Source: Metaphire vulgaris
Lineage: Eukaryota > Annelida > Clitellata > Crassiclitellata > Megascolecidae
Assembly: GCA_018105865.1 (NCBI GenBank)
Contig: CM030859.1
Coordinates: 6,256,443-6,320,442, forward strand
Direction: 5' to 3'
DNA length: 64,000 nt
Below the pieces are notes generated by a model, which saw nothing but the letters and a program-made list of their open reading frames with translations, was not told the origin of the DNA and ran no database searches. Position numbers and translations under genes: made by a program. Of this stretch, positions 1-11,498 are shown one piece after another. Position 1 is the stretch's first letter, and the number at the start of each line of letters is the position of its first letter.

Positions 1-249
1 TTTACAGTTTAATATTCGGGTAGGCTAGCATGGGGGTCTGGGGGTGCCATCCAGCACGCGTGCCAAACAGCACGCGACAGACCTGGTGTTGATGGAAAAA
101 GCATTTTTTTTGTTTTGGTGGGGTTAGTTGGGTAGGCTTAAGCCTATCCTAGCTTTTAATAAAATCCGCCTATGGAGACAATTAAATAATAACGATTTAG
201 AACATTTTTTATTGTCGTAGCATTATTATTTTTAGCAGTTTACATTGTG

Positions 250-338
250 GACGAAAATAATTTAACAGTTGGGGGGTCGCCACATCATGGGTAATTGAAT
301 TAAAAGGGTCGCGGCACTATAAAGGTTGAGAACCGCTG
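250..338. mobile_element. Right end of a hAT-type MITE
   Basis: The stretch ends in AAAGGTTGAGAACCGCTG, the reverse complement of a CAGCGGTTCTCAACCTTT terminal repeat of the kind seen in hAT (Charlie-like) MITEs. A GGGTCGC/GGGTCGCGGCAC internal repeat, common in such elements, lies just inside. I do not see the matching left end, so it is either truncated or lies before the window. Bases 1-249 hold no gene I can support. Confidence 0.5.
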
Positions 339-343
339 TTCTA

Positions 344-585
344 GGACTATTGACCACAGGACGATTGACCATAGGGCGATTGACCATATGACGATTGACC
401 ACTGGACGATTGACCACAGCGGACTTTTGACCACTGGATGATTGACCACAGAGGACTCTTGACCACTGGACGATTGACCACAGCCGTGAGTATCAGGCTT
501 AGCACGCTGTCTGCTGCATGCATGCATGCACGCATGCAAAAAAAGGTAACCAAATGCTGGGAATGATGAAAAAAACAATAGTGAG

Positions 586-622
<37 letters not shown>

Positions 623-801
623 TTATATATATATATTATATATAGACAATAGCATTTGGTTTCTTTTTTTGCATGCAGCAGACAGCGTGCTAAGCCTGAT
701 ACTCACGGCTGTGGTCAATCGTCCAGTGGTCAAGAGTCCGCTGTGGTCAATCGTCCAGTGGTCAATCGTCCTATGGTCAATCATCCTGTGGTCAATAGTC
801 C
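344..801. repeat. Foldback minisatellite FB1 (15-bp units in inverted arms)
   Basis: The left arm (about 344-558) is a tandem array of units such as GGACGATTGACCACA, and the right arm (about 650-801) is the reverse complement of the same array. Next to the arrays both arms share the unique stretch containing AGTATCAGGCTTAGCACGC and the GCATGCATGC run. An AT dinucleotide run (about 588-645) forms the loop. The left arm has roughly nine units and the right arm about five. There is no transposase ORF; the predicted peptides here are translated repeat. It may be a foldback transposon or a palindromic duplication. Confidence 0.8.
588..645. repeat. (AT)n microsatellite in the FB1 loop
   Basis: Nearly pure TA dinucleotides occupy the centre of the FB1 inverted repeat. 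AT runs at hairpin tips are common in palindromic repeats. Confidence 0.9.
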
Positions 802-829
802 GCGTACCGACCAAAATAAGTCAATTTGC

Positions 830-1400
830 ATCTTTGGCAGATGTGAAAGAACTTTCATTTGGTATTGGCTCTTTTCATGACTTCTTCGTTCGTTTGTTTT
901 TCTGTCCATGATATTCTTTGCATTGTTCTGAGAGAAAACATTTCTAAGGCATCTAGTCTTTGTCTTATTTTCTTTTTGATGGTCCAGCTTTCACATCCAT
1001 ATGTAGCTACAGTCAATGCCATACATTCCATTAATCTTCCTTTGTTTTTCGTGCTGATGTTGTTGCTTTTCAAGACAGTTTTTAATCTCCTCATTACTTC
1101 TCTGCATTTTCCTAATCGTGAATTTATTTCTTCTTCAAGATTTCCATCACTGCTGATTATTGCTCCTAGATATGTGAATTTGTCCACCTGTTCAAGATTC
1201 TTTTCTTTAACAGTAATCTTAATTTTCTTTCCATTTGTTGTCATTACTTTTGTTTTAGCTTCATTAAGGTGTAGGCCATATTTTTGGCTTTCCAAACTTA
1301 TTCTGTCAACCAGTTGTAATTCTTTTTCTGATGTTGCTATTAAGATTATATCATCAGCATATCTCAAATTATTGATTGTTGAACAATTGTGCATGCTTTA
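830..1400 (-). mobile_element. RTE-like LINE fragment (reverse transcriptase palm and C-terminal part)
   Basis: The minus-strand reading frame 1394-855 encodes 179 residues. It starts near the RT active site (RYADDIILIA), continues with NEAKTKVM, the thumb-like FTYLGAIISSDGNLEEEI, and TYGCESWTIKKK, and ends with SWTEKQTNEEV. This order is typical of endonuclease-reverse transcriptases of the RTE / craniofacial-development-protein-2-like group. The endonuclease and N-terminal RT are missing, so it is a 5'-truncated dead copy. Its 3' end abuts FB1. The same family is represented at 19084-19250, 22380-22735, 35938-38401 and 48630-49090. Confidence 0.85.
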
Positions 1401-1554
1401 TAATCAAAACTCGATTTGCCTTCAGAGAATTAAATGCAAATTTGAGCTGGTTTTAAAAGGAGTGTTTCTAGGTTATGTGCATCTTGTAATTCACTGAGAT
1501 AGCAAGCTCATTGCTGATTAAACAACAAAAAAGTTGATTAACTTCCAGTGATTG

Positions 1555-1949
1555 TTTCTTGCAAAGGAATTTCCCAAAACCTGTCTACCTTAGAGTACTA
1601 TTAACACCTCAGCCTCCCCGACCCACACTATCATCATCATCTCATCTCACTCTTTCATGCCTGCTGAATCAGTCATCCTTGAAAATTTGCAACCGTTCCT
1701 TCTCATACGCCGCACCTGAACTTTGGAACTCTATCCCGGCTTCCCTCCGCAAACTTGGACATTTTCAAACAATGAAATCGGAATCCTCATTTTCTATAAA
1801 TCCTGCATTATCTCCTCAAGTCTTCAGGTCTAAGCTTAAATCCTTCCTTTTTCTGAAATCATTCCCTCCATAGCTGTAACCACCTAGCCTCACTGCCCTT
1901 TGGATATTGACTATTGCCTGGCCAATCTTTCACCTTCCCAATAGCTATT
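1555..1949 (+). mobile_element. CR1/L2-like LINE 3' end (family A), first part
   Basis: Frame 1559-1873 ends in CNRSFSYAAPELWNSIPASL followed by a basic FRSKLKSFLF segment and a stop: the C-terminus typical of CR1/L2/Jockey-like ORF2 proteins. The 3' UTR follows (CTCCATAGCTGTAACCACC) and runs to a TTAA at 1950-1953, where a TTAA-flanked transposon interrupts it. The LINE resumes at 3171. Sister copies lie at 5582-5970 and, on the minus strand, at 50364-53017. Confidence 0.85.
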
Positions 1950-3170
1950 TTAACCCTTTAAAGGATATCGCTGTTTATAATAATAATCTTTATTCGTGAC
2001 AAGCACAGCATAAAAAAATAGGACTTGGACATTTTCAAACAATGAAATCGGAATCCTCATTTCCTATAATTCCTGCATCTCCTCAAGTCTTCAGGTCTAA
2101 GCTTAAATCCTTCCTTTTTCTGAAATCATTCCCTCCATAGCTGTAACCACCTAGCCTTTATATAGCCTTTATAAACGGCACGCGTCAAACGTTCGCCAAC
2201 GGTTAGCGCCATTTATAAATGGCACGCCACTTCAGCGTCTGTTCCGCGACAGGATTCACGTATATAAACTTTCTAATGTAATAATTCGATATAGTTGTTA
2301 TCCATTCGGTAGATGGTAGCTTTTTTTAGCAATTGTGATCACTATAAGCTATGAAAATAGGTTTTATTCGATAGGGGGTCGGATTATGGCTTTGCAAAAG
2401 TGTCATTCTAGGGTACGCAAAATCCTAACTACCCCAAATATGGTCCAACTTTCAAAATTTTTTCACTATTCTGTTCCAATTACACCCCTCTACAAATTTG
2501 CTGCTCACGTAAGGGGTTCAACGCTGAAAATTTTGTGCTATTGAGCTTTGAAAAAAAATTTTGGGAGGGGATCCGATTTTAGACTGTAGAGTGGACCCTA
2601 TCCTAAAATTAATTTTTTTGCATGGATGGTTAGAAAGAACAATAAAAAATGCTAAACAACAGTGCAAACCTCTTTTCTTTACCTTCTATATAGCCCAAAA
2701 TATACTGAAATGTAATTTTTCAGCTTGCAAAATTTGCAAACAAAATTTTTCTTCTCCAAGCAATGAGTTCTAGGGTTCCAAAAGTGATAACTACCCCCAT
2801 TTGGGTCCGATCTTCAAAAATTTTTAACTATTCTGTTCCAATTACACCTCTTTACAAATTTGCTGCTCACATAAGGGGGTCACCACTGAAAATTTTGTGC
2901 TATTGAGCTTTGAACAAAATTTTGGGGAGGGGACCTATTTTAGGCTGTAGAGTGGACCCTACCCCTAAAATTTTTTTGGGCATGGATGGTTCGAAAAACC
3001 AATAAAAATGTTAAACAACGGTGCAAACCGCATTTCTTTAGCTTCTATATAGCCTGAGATGTAGTAAATTTACAACGTGTATGTTCACAGTTCATATGAA
3101 CGCTTTTCCCAAATTCATTTAGCCGAATGGTGACGACTTAAAAAATTTTATTAAACCTTTAAGGGGTTAA
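1950..3170 (+). mobile_element. TTAA-flanked non-autonomous DNA transposon, copy 1 (piggyBac-like)
   Basis: The element lies between TTAA (1950-1953) and TTAA (3167-3170), with ends CCCTTTAAAGG on the left and CCCCTTAAAGG (reverse complement) on the right. The uninterrupted LINE sister copy near 5885 reads ATAGCTATTTTAAGAAAGGC, which is the empty site, so TTAA is a duplicated target. Inside are two tandem units of about 370 bp (about 2400-2700 and 2770-3065). A 130-bp piece of the host LINE (about 2025-2155) is also present, repeating 1757-1889. No transposase is visible. TTAA targets fit piggyBac or Kolobok; the CCC ends favour piggyBac. Confidence 0.75.
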
Positions 3171-3240
3171 GAAAGGCTGAGCACCTAAGAATAAGCAGCT
3201 ACTGTTGTGCTGCTTTCCAAATCGCTATGTAAATTCACGA
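3171..3240 (+). mobile_element. LINE family A 3' UTR, second part
   Basis: GAAAGGCTGAGCACCTAAGA through CACGAGATTTTACTTACTTC continues the LINE interrupted at 1949 and ends in the (ACTT)n tail seen in sister copies at 5886-5970 and 53030-53070. Confidence 0.8.
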
Positions 3241-4086
3241 GATTTTACTTACTTCCCAAATGCTGACAGTTGCAAAGATAGACTGTGAGATCCACAGCTG
3301 TGCACTTGGCACTTGAAGATTGGGGCATAGCAAGCATAATTCGGGCTCTGTGTCTTGATACATCCAGTTCTAACACTGGACAGCTTGCTGGTGCTTATGT
3401 TCTTCTGTAACAGAAGCTTGGTGCAAAGCTACTATTGCTTTCATGCAGACATCATGTTATGAAACTTGTAATTGGTGGTGTATTCAAAGTCTCTCTTGAA
3501 GCAGCATCCTCCCAAGAGGTCTCTATTCAAACGCTCTCAGCAATATTGGGAGCTATCAACAGCAGTATGCAACAGGAATGACAGATGGCACTGTATTGAG
3601 GTCAGTGTAAAATATTTGAGGCAGCATCTTGCAGCTTGCAACTATGTATCTGGCAAAGAGTAAGCCAAGGGATGACCACAGAGTGTTTTCTTAAGAACTG
3701 ATTGTCACCTTTCTCTGATCTGTTCCTGCAAATGGAATCAGTTTCGTGGCACCTGGGGCCATGCATCATGCCCATTGGCTTTCGAAAGTCATTTACAGTG
3801 TAAAGATTTAGATGTTTCAAGACCAGTTTCATCTCACAAAGACATTGGAGTTTGGATTGCGAGATGTATGTGTCTTTTCTGCCCATGTTTATCAGAAATT
3901 TGGATAAGGGCTCCTTTAGCTGCAAGTGCTACATACAGCGTCTTTCTGTTACTAAAATCACGTTTTGCCTACTCTACAATCAACCCAGCAATATCAAAAG
4001 CTGCTGCCAAGATACTGTCCAATCACTTACAGTACTTGTCACCTGAATTGTATTGTATTGTATACTGGACTATTTATATAGTACCA
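3241..4086. other. Unassigned stretch between repeats
   Basis: Open frames occur on both strands (3602-3925 minus, 3775-4089 plus), but none shows a recognisable domain, splice context or codon pattern. I see no gene here. It could be an old transposon remnant, as both flanks are LINE fragments. Confidence 0.4.
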
Positions 4087-4541
4087 TAAACACGGCATAG
4101 CCAAAGACAACTTTGGCGCTTTACAAAGGGTATGCCTCCCTAAACAGATGACTTTTCAGTCTATTTTTAAGATGGGCCAAGCTTTGACCTCCTTATTTCA
4201 GGTGGGATGGTGTTCCACATGAGTGGTCCACCTCGAGAAAAGAAGTGATCACCAAGAATTGAAATTTTGAACGACCTCGGAACAGCAAGGTCAAGAGAGG
4301 ACTTTGATATCAGTGTTGACGACTGTCTGAGTGTGGCACTGGCGGGTGTTAGGAGTCGCACCAAGTACTCCAGACTGGGTTGGCCAGTGATGATGCCATG
4401 GATTATTAGGCATCTCTTGAAGAGAATTCGCTCCTGAACTCGAAGCCAGTGAAGCCTTTATCTCATAAGAGGTATTATCTTGCCCGGCGATCCTGGCGAT
4501 CAGCCTAGCAGCAACGCTTAGGATAGTCTGGATATTAGATA
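4087..4541 (-). mobile_element. LINE 3' end fragment (family B-like)
   Basis: On the minus strand 4364-4167 reads VPRSFKISILGDHFFSRGG then PLMWNTIPPEIRRS, the usual C-terminal phrase of CR1-like ORF2. The 3' UTR follows toward 4087, with AAAGCGCCAAAGTTGTCTTT and TATAAATAGTCCAG as in the family B copies. The transposon at 4542 interrupts its 5' side. Confidence 0.75.
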
Positions 4542-5581
4542 TTAACCTTTTAAAGAGGGAATTAAATTTTTTAAGTCATCCCCCGACGAGGGAATTAATT
4601 TTTGGAAAAGGCGTTCATATGAAAACGTGAACATATACATTATAAACTTACTATATTTCAGGCTATATAGAAGCTAGAAAGATGCGGTTTGCACCGTTGT
4701 TGAGCATTTTTATTGCTCTTTCTATCCATCCGGCCAAAAGAAAAAAGTTGGGGTAGGGACCACTCTACACTCCAAAATCGGACCCCTCCCCAACATTTTG
4801 TTCAAATTTTGATCAAAGGTCAATAGCAAAACGTCTTCAGCGGTAAACCCCCAAATGTGAGCGATAGAGTTCTAGAGGAGTGTAATTGGAACAGAATGGT
4901 GCAAAAAGTTTGAAGATCGGACCATATTTGGGGTAATTATGAAGTTTCATACCCAAGTGCCAATTGCTTGCTGAAATGACAATTACGCGAACGGATTTTC
5001 AATGTGAAAAACTGAACAACTCAGTATATTTCAGGCTATATAGAAGCTAGAAAGATGCGGTTTGCACCATTGTTGAGCATTTTTATTGGTCTTTCGAACC
5101 ATCCTTGCCAAAAAAAATGTGGGGGGTAGGGTCCACTCTACACCCCAAAATCGGACCATCTCTGACAAAAAATTTTCAAAGCTCAATAAAAAAAATGTTC
5201 AGCGGTGACCCCCAACTGTGAGGGGAAAGTTGTAGGGAGGTGTAATTGGAACAGAATAGTGCAAAAATTTTGAAGATCGGACCATATTTGGCGTAGTTAT
5301 GGCCTTTCTAGCCTCCGGGTGAAGATTTTTTCTATACATTTTCCAGCCTTGGTTGTTACACAGCCAATATCTCTTACATATATAGCCAGCATTATCGAAA
5401 ACGGCGCTGCCGCCTATCGAATGGATGTGAGCTAAATCGGTCCCCGCGTTGGATTTTTGAAAAACTTGCAGGTCCGCAGTACACAGTCGCTTATATAACG
5501 CAAAGTTTTAAAACGGCGAACGCCGTTAGGCTATGGTTTTCCACCGCCGTCTATAGACGGCGAACCCTTGGAAGAGGTTAA
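4542..5581 (-). mobile_element. TTAA-flanked DNA transposon, copy 2, inverted
   Basis: Flanked by TTAA at 4542-4545 and 5578-5581. Read on the minus strand it matches copy 1 (1950-3170), including the two internal tandem units (here about 5310-5030 and 4950-4660) and the end containing AAATTTTTTAAGTC. The other end carries a short palindrome around GCCGTCTATAGACGGC. It has no coding capacity. The two copies face each other across about 1.4 kb. Confidence 0.75.
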
Positions 5582-5970
5582 ATAGTCTGGAACACCATGT
5601 CATGCCCGTTTAATCAGTCATCCCTGAAAATTTGCAACCGTGCCTTCTCATACGCTGCACCTGAACTCCATCCCAGCTTCCCTCCACAGACTTGGACACT
5701 TTCAAGCAATAAAATCTGATTCCTCATTTTCTATAATCCCTGCATTATCCTCAAATCTTCAGGCCTAAGCTTAAATTCTTCCTTTTTCTAAAATCATTCC
5801 CTCCATAGCTGTAACAACCTAGCCTCACTGCCCTTTGGATGTTGACTATTGCCTGGCTGATCATATATCTTTCCCATAGCTATTTTAAGAAAGGCTGAAC
5901 GCCTAAGAATAAGCAGCTACTGTTGTGTTGCTTTCCAAGGTGCTATAGAAATCCACGAGATTTTACTTGC
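5582..5970 (+). mobile_element. LINE family A 3' end, uninterrupted copy
   Basis: It repeats CTGAAAATTTGCAACCGTGC, the SYAAPEL coding phrase and the 3' UTR of the 1555-3240 copy, then reads through the intact TTAA site at about 5889 and ends near CACGAGATTTTACTTGCTCC. Several frame breaks make it inactive. It provides the empty-site control for transposon copy 1. Confidence 0.8.
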
Positions 5971-5998
5971 TCCTTTTGCCAGACGTCTGGCAACCCTA
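5971..5998. mobile_element. Orphan right end of the TAGGGTTGCCAGA hAT family
   Basis: CCAGACGTCTGGCAACCCTA matches the right end of the complete element at 23422-24261. No left end lies nearby. It sits 33 bp before a PLOD exon. Confidence 0.5.
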
Positions 5999-6031
5999 GT
6001 TATCGTCAAATTTGGTATTTTCTGTTTTCAG

Positions 6032-6136
6032 CCATGTCCAGATGTTTTCTGGTTTCCAGTGGTTACATCCAAATTTTGTGATGATTACGTTGAAGAAATG
6101 GAACACTTTGGTCGTTGGTCGCAAGGTGGCCATGAG
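6032..6136 (+). CDS. PLOD: PLOD (procollagen-lysine 2-oxoglutarate 5-dioxygenase), internal exon
   Basis: This 105-base exon encodes 35 residues beginning [11 protein letters not shown] and ending GRWSQGGHE. It is bounded by an acceptor (TTTTCTGTTTTCAG) and a donor (GAG|GTAAGA), both in phase 0. The sequence matches the start of the C-terminal lysyl hydroxylase domain of the PLOD family, where a CPDVYWFP-like stretch leads into the dioxygenase core. The enzyme hydroxylates lysines in X-Lys-Gly of procollagen in the endoplasmic reticulum, using Fe(II), 2-oxoglutarate, O2 and ascorbate. Earlier exons (glycosyltransferase-like and N-terminal domains) were not found in 1-6031, so the gene probably starts before the window. 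The next exon is 7.5 kb away, beyond a nested transposon. Confidence 0.93.
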
Positions 6137-6468
6137 GTAAGAAATCACCAAATACTCACCCATTTCCTGCAGAACTTTGAGAATAAATTATTTTCCTTGC
6201 TAATTCAAGTAAAATATGATGTAATTCACACACACGCACATGTGCGCGTGTGTGTGTGTGCATCCACCAGGATGCTTCTTCATAAATTACATAAGACCTT
6301 GTGGGAAGCAGTGATGCATATCGGTACTAGAAACATTCAAATTTTGAACCATTTGCTTTGTTTTAATTTGTAGATTTTCAATACTGTGCTTGAAAAAACT
6401 TTAAGTTGTACTTAATAATAACTTGATATATTCTGGATTATATTGGTGTGTTTTTATTTGGTTGGAAT
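6137..6468. other. PLOD: PLOD intron, start
   Basis: Intron sequence with a short CA/TG run (6229-6260) and no gene. The hAT element starts at 6469. Confidence 0.7.
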
Positions 6469-7099
6469 TAGAGATGTGCGGGTACAGCAAAATGCCTACC
6501 CTACCCGTAACCGTGCAAAAACTTTTTTACCCTACCCGTACCCGCTAGCGCTATACCCTACCCGACCCGTACCCGAAAGCTGTGTGCCCTACCCGTACCC
6601 GACATTGGTTGGAATTTGGAACATTTCACACTGATATTCAATCCTGCTACATTTTAAATATTGCATTGAATGCATTCAGCACATGAAAGATTTAGGCTGC
6701 ATCTTACTTCTTCGTCCCACCCTGTACTGCATCAGTTATACTACAGTAATTGCAGTTACACCCTTCCCTTTGTCATCCAGGGCAGCTCGGCTAGGGGCTA
6801 CTGGCTACCATCAATTACGGTTGAAAGTATATACCACCCAATCACCTATAATTATAATATCGATTTGCATTGTACTATATTGATTTGGCGCTGGGGGAGG
6901 CGGTATAGGATACTGTATTTTCATTCACCCATCATGATGAGATATCCGAGCTGCCCTGGGCGAAATTGGGATAATTAATTCATTGTAATAGCACGCATGT
7001 TTAGATTAGGACAGAGCTGGACTTAGGAATCAGGGTAATCCACTTAGCAAATAGTAGGCCCGGGTTCTCTCTGGGGTTCTGGAGTCTGGGGTTCTGGAC

Positions 7100-10000
7100 T
7101 AGGGATGTGCGGGTATACCCGTACCCGCGGGTACGGGTAGGGTCGGGTACGGGTATAGCGCTACGGGTACGGGTATAGCGGCTAAGGGTACGGGTATACC
7201 CGTTTTTACCCGAAAAATTATATTTTCATTTCTCACTACTATAGCAAATTACCAATGCAGTAATAGAAAAATAATATTGAGTAAAGCGTATTAGTGTAAC
7301 TTGTATATCGCGTTCAGTTTGTCAGACAGCATGCATTTTACTTACTGAAAACATAAAGGAAATACAGATGATGTCATCTGACATCATCCGTAATAAATCT
7401 ATAATGGCGTCCTCTGACTCCTCCATGGACTTCTCAACCGAGTAAGTTCTTCTGGTAAAGTTTTGTTGTTTAACTTGAGCTCTAATGCCTGCTCATAGAT
7501 AAATTATATTTACTAAATATTTTAAACAAGCCCATCGAGTCTTCTAGAAGTTCTAATCCATGTCCGACATTCATGTAGGCTTAGGCTAGCTGACTAGTTG
7601 TATTACACAATGTTACCAACCAGTAGTCCAGACTCCAGACTTCAGAACCCGGGCCTACTATTTGCCAAGTGGATTATCCTGATTCCTAAGTATTATAATT
7701 TATTTTTACTATTACTATTTCATTGTTGCCTCTCTATAGTCTCTAGGAACGGATACGGTTACACGGGTCCGTGTACAGGTCCTTGTAGGCTTGTACCCGT
7801 ACACGCACCCGCGGGTACGGGTCCAACTCTAAAAAACTCCAAATTCCAACCAATGTCGGGTACGGGTACACAGGCTTACGGGTACGGGTCGGGTAGGGTA
7901 TAGCGCTAGCGGGTACGGGTAGGGTAGGGTAGGGAGTCGATAGATGGCGCTGTTCTGTGGCGGCCGTCCTCGAGTCTTACGGTCGTGATTTTCTCGATTT
8001 TTTGATGGTTTCTTGTGCTCTTGGGGCTTCTCGTTTGTCTAGTTGGCGGTTGGTTGCGTGGCGACTTGTCCGGAACGCTCGGTCTCTGCAGTTTCGGAGC
8101 GTATCCCTAGTTTTCATCGTTTTGTTGAGTCTTGTGCTCGGTTTTCGGTTTGTGTATACTTTGTGTATACACCGATCTGTGTATACTTTGCGTACTCACT
8201 AGTTTCGCCAGCGTACACATGCTCGCATACGTCGGACGAACTGAAGGCGTGTGTTGTTTACGAACGACCGTCTATGTCTGCTTTGGATTCTATATGCGCT
8301 CGGATTAAATCCTGCTCGACGTCATCGTGGGCGGCGTGCAGGTCGGCGTCGTCCTAAGTTTTCCTTGGAGCGAGTTGGAAACGGGGCACGTTTTTTTCTA
8401 ACCACACTCGTCCGCGTCCTTCGCCGCGATCGCACTCGCCGCATGTCACTGTTCTGCGCCGAATTAAATGTCTTCGTGTCCCTTCTACCAAAAGTGATGA
8501 AATGGCGTTCGGGTTCCTGAACATTAGGTCCCTTACCTATAAGGTTGGCGATCTGCTTGAGGTCAGTGTCGAACTCGGGATCAGGGTGCTATGTCTCTGT
8601 GAGACCTGGCACGATCCTGACTCTGCCTGGATCGGTCGTCTTCGTTCGACGGCTGGAATGTGGTGGAGAAGGCGCGTCCACGGCCCCTCGCTACTAGTTG
8701 CTCCATATCTATCAATCATGGGGTTGCCATTTGTGCATATACCGGGCATTCGTCTGGTTAACGTGGACGTTCCTGTGACCGCGACCACGTTCGAATTCGT
8801 CTGTGCGCGTGTTTCCTCCGTGACGTCTTGCGTGCTTGCTGTCGTTTATCGCCCCGGATCGCCGGTCGTTACTCCACTGTTTTTCAAGAACTGATGACCC
8901 TTCTCGGTGGCTTAGCGTCGTTATGTGATCCTGTATATATCGTGGCGATTTTAATGTGCGTTTTGATAGGGACAATGATCCTGCTTGTCACGGTTGCAAG
9001 ATCTCTTCGTGTCCCACAATTTTGAGCGTTGTGTGACTGGACCAACACATCAGAATGGAGGTGTGCTTGATGTTCTCGCTTCTAGTCGTACTGTTTCCAC
9101 TCCCTGTGTAGCAGTTCATGATGTGGGTCTCTCTGATCACCATCTGCTGAGGTGGAATGTCTCGCTCTCCCGACCGTGCCCTATCTATGCTACCGTTAGT
9201 CGGCGTGTGTGGGGCAAACTAGACCCTTCGGCCTTTTCGTATGGGGTTGCAACTCTCCTCACTCGCGGATGCCACGTCCTGGTCTGGCCTAGATGCCGAG
9301 TCTATGGCTCAGCTCTATGACAGTGAGATTACTCGACTGCTTGATGAGTTTATACCGGTCAAGACCGTAAGCCAAAGCGATCGTCCGATCCGTGGTTTGA
9401 CGGACGAATGCCGCACCGCTAAGATGATGCTTCATAAGGCTGAGCGCCGGGCTCGGCGTGCCTCCCCTGCTGACGCCGTGTCGTCTACGGCTGAGTGGAC
9501 CAAATATCGCAGAGCATACCGACGACTGATAAGTCGGAAGAGAGAGTCTTCTGGTGTCGTAAGGTAGAGCGGGAGCGTGCTTCACCGCGTCGGCTTTGGC
9601 AATCGATTGATGCGCTCATGGGGCGTGGGCGGGCGCCTTTACCTGATAGACTCACGGCTGATGATTTTTCTGCTTTCTTCAGCAAAAAGTGTCCGCTGTA
9701 TTGACGGCTACCTCGGAACATGAGCCCCTTGTTTTACTTCGGCTCCGTCTGGGTGTTCCTTAGGCGGTTTTCGCGCTCTTTCTGTGGAAGAAGTAACCGC
9801 AGAGCTAGGCGCCTTGCCTGACAAGTGCTGCGCCAGTGATCCTTTCCGACTTCGCCTCCTTCGTGAGTGTTCCGATATCCTGGCGCCGTTTGTTACCGAG
9901 CTCATGAATCGTTCACTACAACTGGGTGAGGTCCCAAAGTCGTTTAAGGCCGCTTTTCGTGACACCGCGGATCAAGAAACCTGGTCTCGATGCCTCTGAT

Positions 10001-11498
10001 GTTGGCTCTTACAGACCGATCTCCAATTTGTCTGTTCTATCAAGCTGCTCGAGCGCCGTCTCTAGGCAGCTCATGGACCATCTCGCGGTTTCTGGTCTCC
10101 TTCCCGAGCTACAGTCTGCCTATCGTGTTTTTCACTCTACTGAAATGGCTGTTCTTAAGATCACTTCCGATATACTTCGTGAACTTGATCAGGAAAGTTT
10201 GCCCTCCTCGTCCTTCTCGACCTCACGGCCGCATTTGATACCGTAGACCACTCCATCCTACTGAGTCGTCTTAACATCTCCTATGGTATCAGTCATGTGG
10301 CTTTGAGATGGTTTTCCTCCTATCTTGACCACCGTCACGCAATTCGTCCGCTGTCCTCACTCCAGGACCCTTCCATCTCGGGTGACTTGCGGCGCATCGC
10401 AGGGGCTCGGTCCTTGGTCCCATCTTATTTACCTTGTACGTGGCCGACCTTATACGTATCATTCTTAAACATGGGCTTTATGGACATCTTTACGCCGGAT
10501 GACACTCAGATCTATGGTGGCTGCTGGCCGTCTGAAACGCATCTGCTTCTTGAGCGTCTCACCCGGTGCTTGGATGAGTTGTCAGCCTGGCTTAAGTCTA
10601 ATAGGCTCCAGCTTAACGTCTCTAAGTCGGAAGTGCTCTGGCTAGCCACCGAGAGAGGCAACAGCACCTGTTGCCGCATGACTGTGTCAAGATCCACGAT
10701 CTCGAGCTCCACCCGGCTGCCTCAGTGCGTAACTTGGGAATCTACCTTGATAGTGCAGCGACCCTTAAGCTGCATGTATCCAAGACTGTCGCCAGCTGTT
10801 TCTCTTCACTTCGTTTGATTAGGAGTCTGCGTCGGTCTGTTTCTCAAGCCGTCCTTAAGACGTTGGTTGTTGCTCTGGTACTTACTAGGCTCGACTATGG
10901 CAATGCAGTTCTTGCGGGTCACCTGCCTATTCTTTCGACCGGTTGCAGTCTGTTTTGAACTGTGCCGCTCGTCTTATCTATCGTTCGCCCGATGTGATCA
11001 TGTCACCCCGCTTCTTGTTGATCTTCATTGGCTGTCAGTGCCTGAGCGCATCATGTTCAAGTTATCAACTCTTGTATATCGCTGCCTTCACGGGATGGGT
11101 CCGAATTATCTTGCATCCGAGTTTCGTAGTGTTTCTGACCTCGCGGGCCGCAGAGCGACTTAGATCGTCCGCGACCGGTGCTTATGGTTCCAAGAACGCG
11201 TCTTGTCACCGCCGGAGATCGTGCCTTCCCAGTGGCTGCCTGCGCGCGTTTTTGGAACTCGCTTCCTGCTGAAATCACGGAGTCATCGTCGCTAGATATT
11301 TTCAGGAATCGACTGAAGTCATGGCTTTTAAGACTAGCTACTTAGTTTAATTTTGTTTAAAGTGTTCGCGCAGTCTTTAAGACAAGTTACCACTATAATC
11401 TTGACGTTCTCTTACTTACTTACTTACTTACTTAGGGTAGAACAAATTTTTAGCGGGTACGGGTAGGGTAGGCATTTTGCTGTACCCGCACATCTCTA
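7100..11498 (-). mobile_element. hAT-like element of the same family, inner copy, opposite orientation
   Basis: Ends TAGGGATGTGCGGGTA (7100) and ...CCCGCACATCTCTA (11498) are flanked by an exact 8-bp duplication TTCTGGAC (7092-7099, 11499-11506). Its left end equals the outer copy's right end in reverse complement and its right end equals the outer copy's left end, so it is the same family inserted backwards. Arms 7100-7620 and 11507-12075 therefore form a roughly 550-bp inverted repeat. The LINE at 7935-11434 interrupts its right end; without it the copy is about 900 bp. Confidence 0.85.
7935..11434 (+). mobile_element. Near full-length but frame-broken LINE (CR1/Jockey group) inserted in the hAT end
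   Basis: It is about 3.5 kb with a long leader (7935-8500), a (CTTA)n tail (11411-11434), and GGGTA-rich hAT sequence on both sides. Coding signs in shifting frames: endonuclease start NIRSLTYKVGDLLE and LCLCETWHD (8520-8620), VVYRPGS (about 8850), RGDFNV-like (8945), GLSDHHLLRW (9125-9155); RT with YRPISNLS (10010-10030), [12 protein letters not shown] (about 10220-10250), GSVLGPIL (10405-10430), a YADD region broken by one inserted G (10495), and a C-terminal FWNSLPAEI (11250). Many frameshifts and stops make it a dead copy. Confidence 0.85.

Noticed and set aside
300..911. Ser/Val/Trp-repeat peptides (WSIVQWS-like)
   Set aside because: They are translations of the FB1 15-bp tandem array; the repeat length is divisible by three, so all frames stay open.
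3602..4089. Overlapping frames of about 105 residues on both strands
   Set aside because: No domain, no splice context, and both flanks are LINE fragments. Length alone is not enough in AT/GC-balanced DNA.
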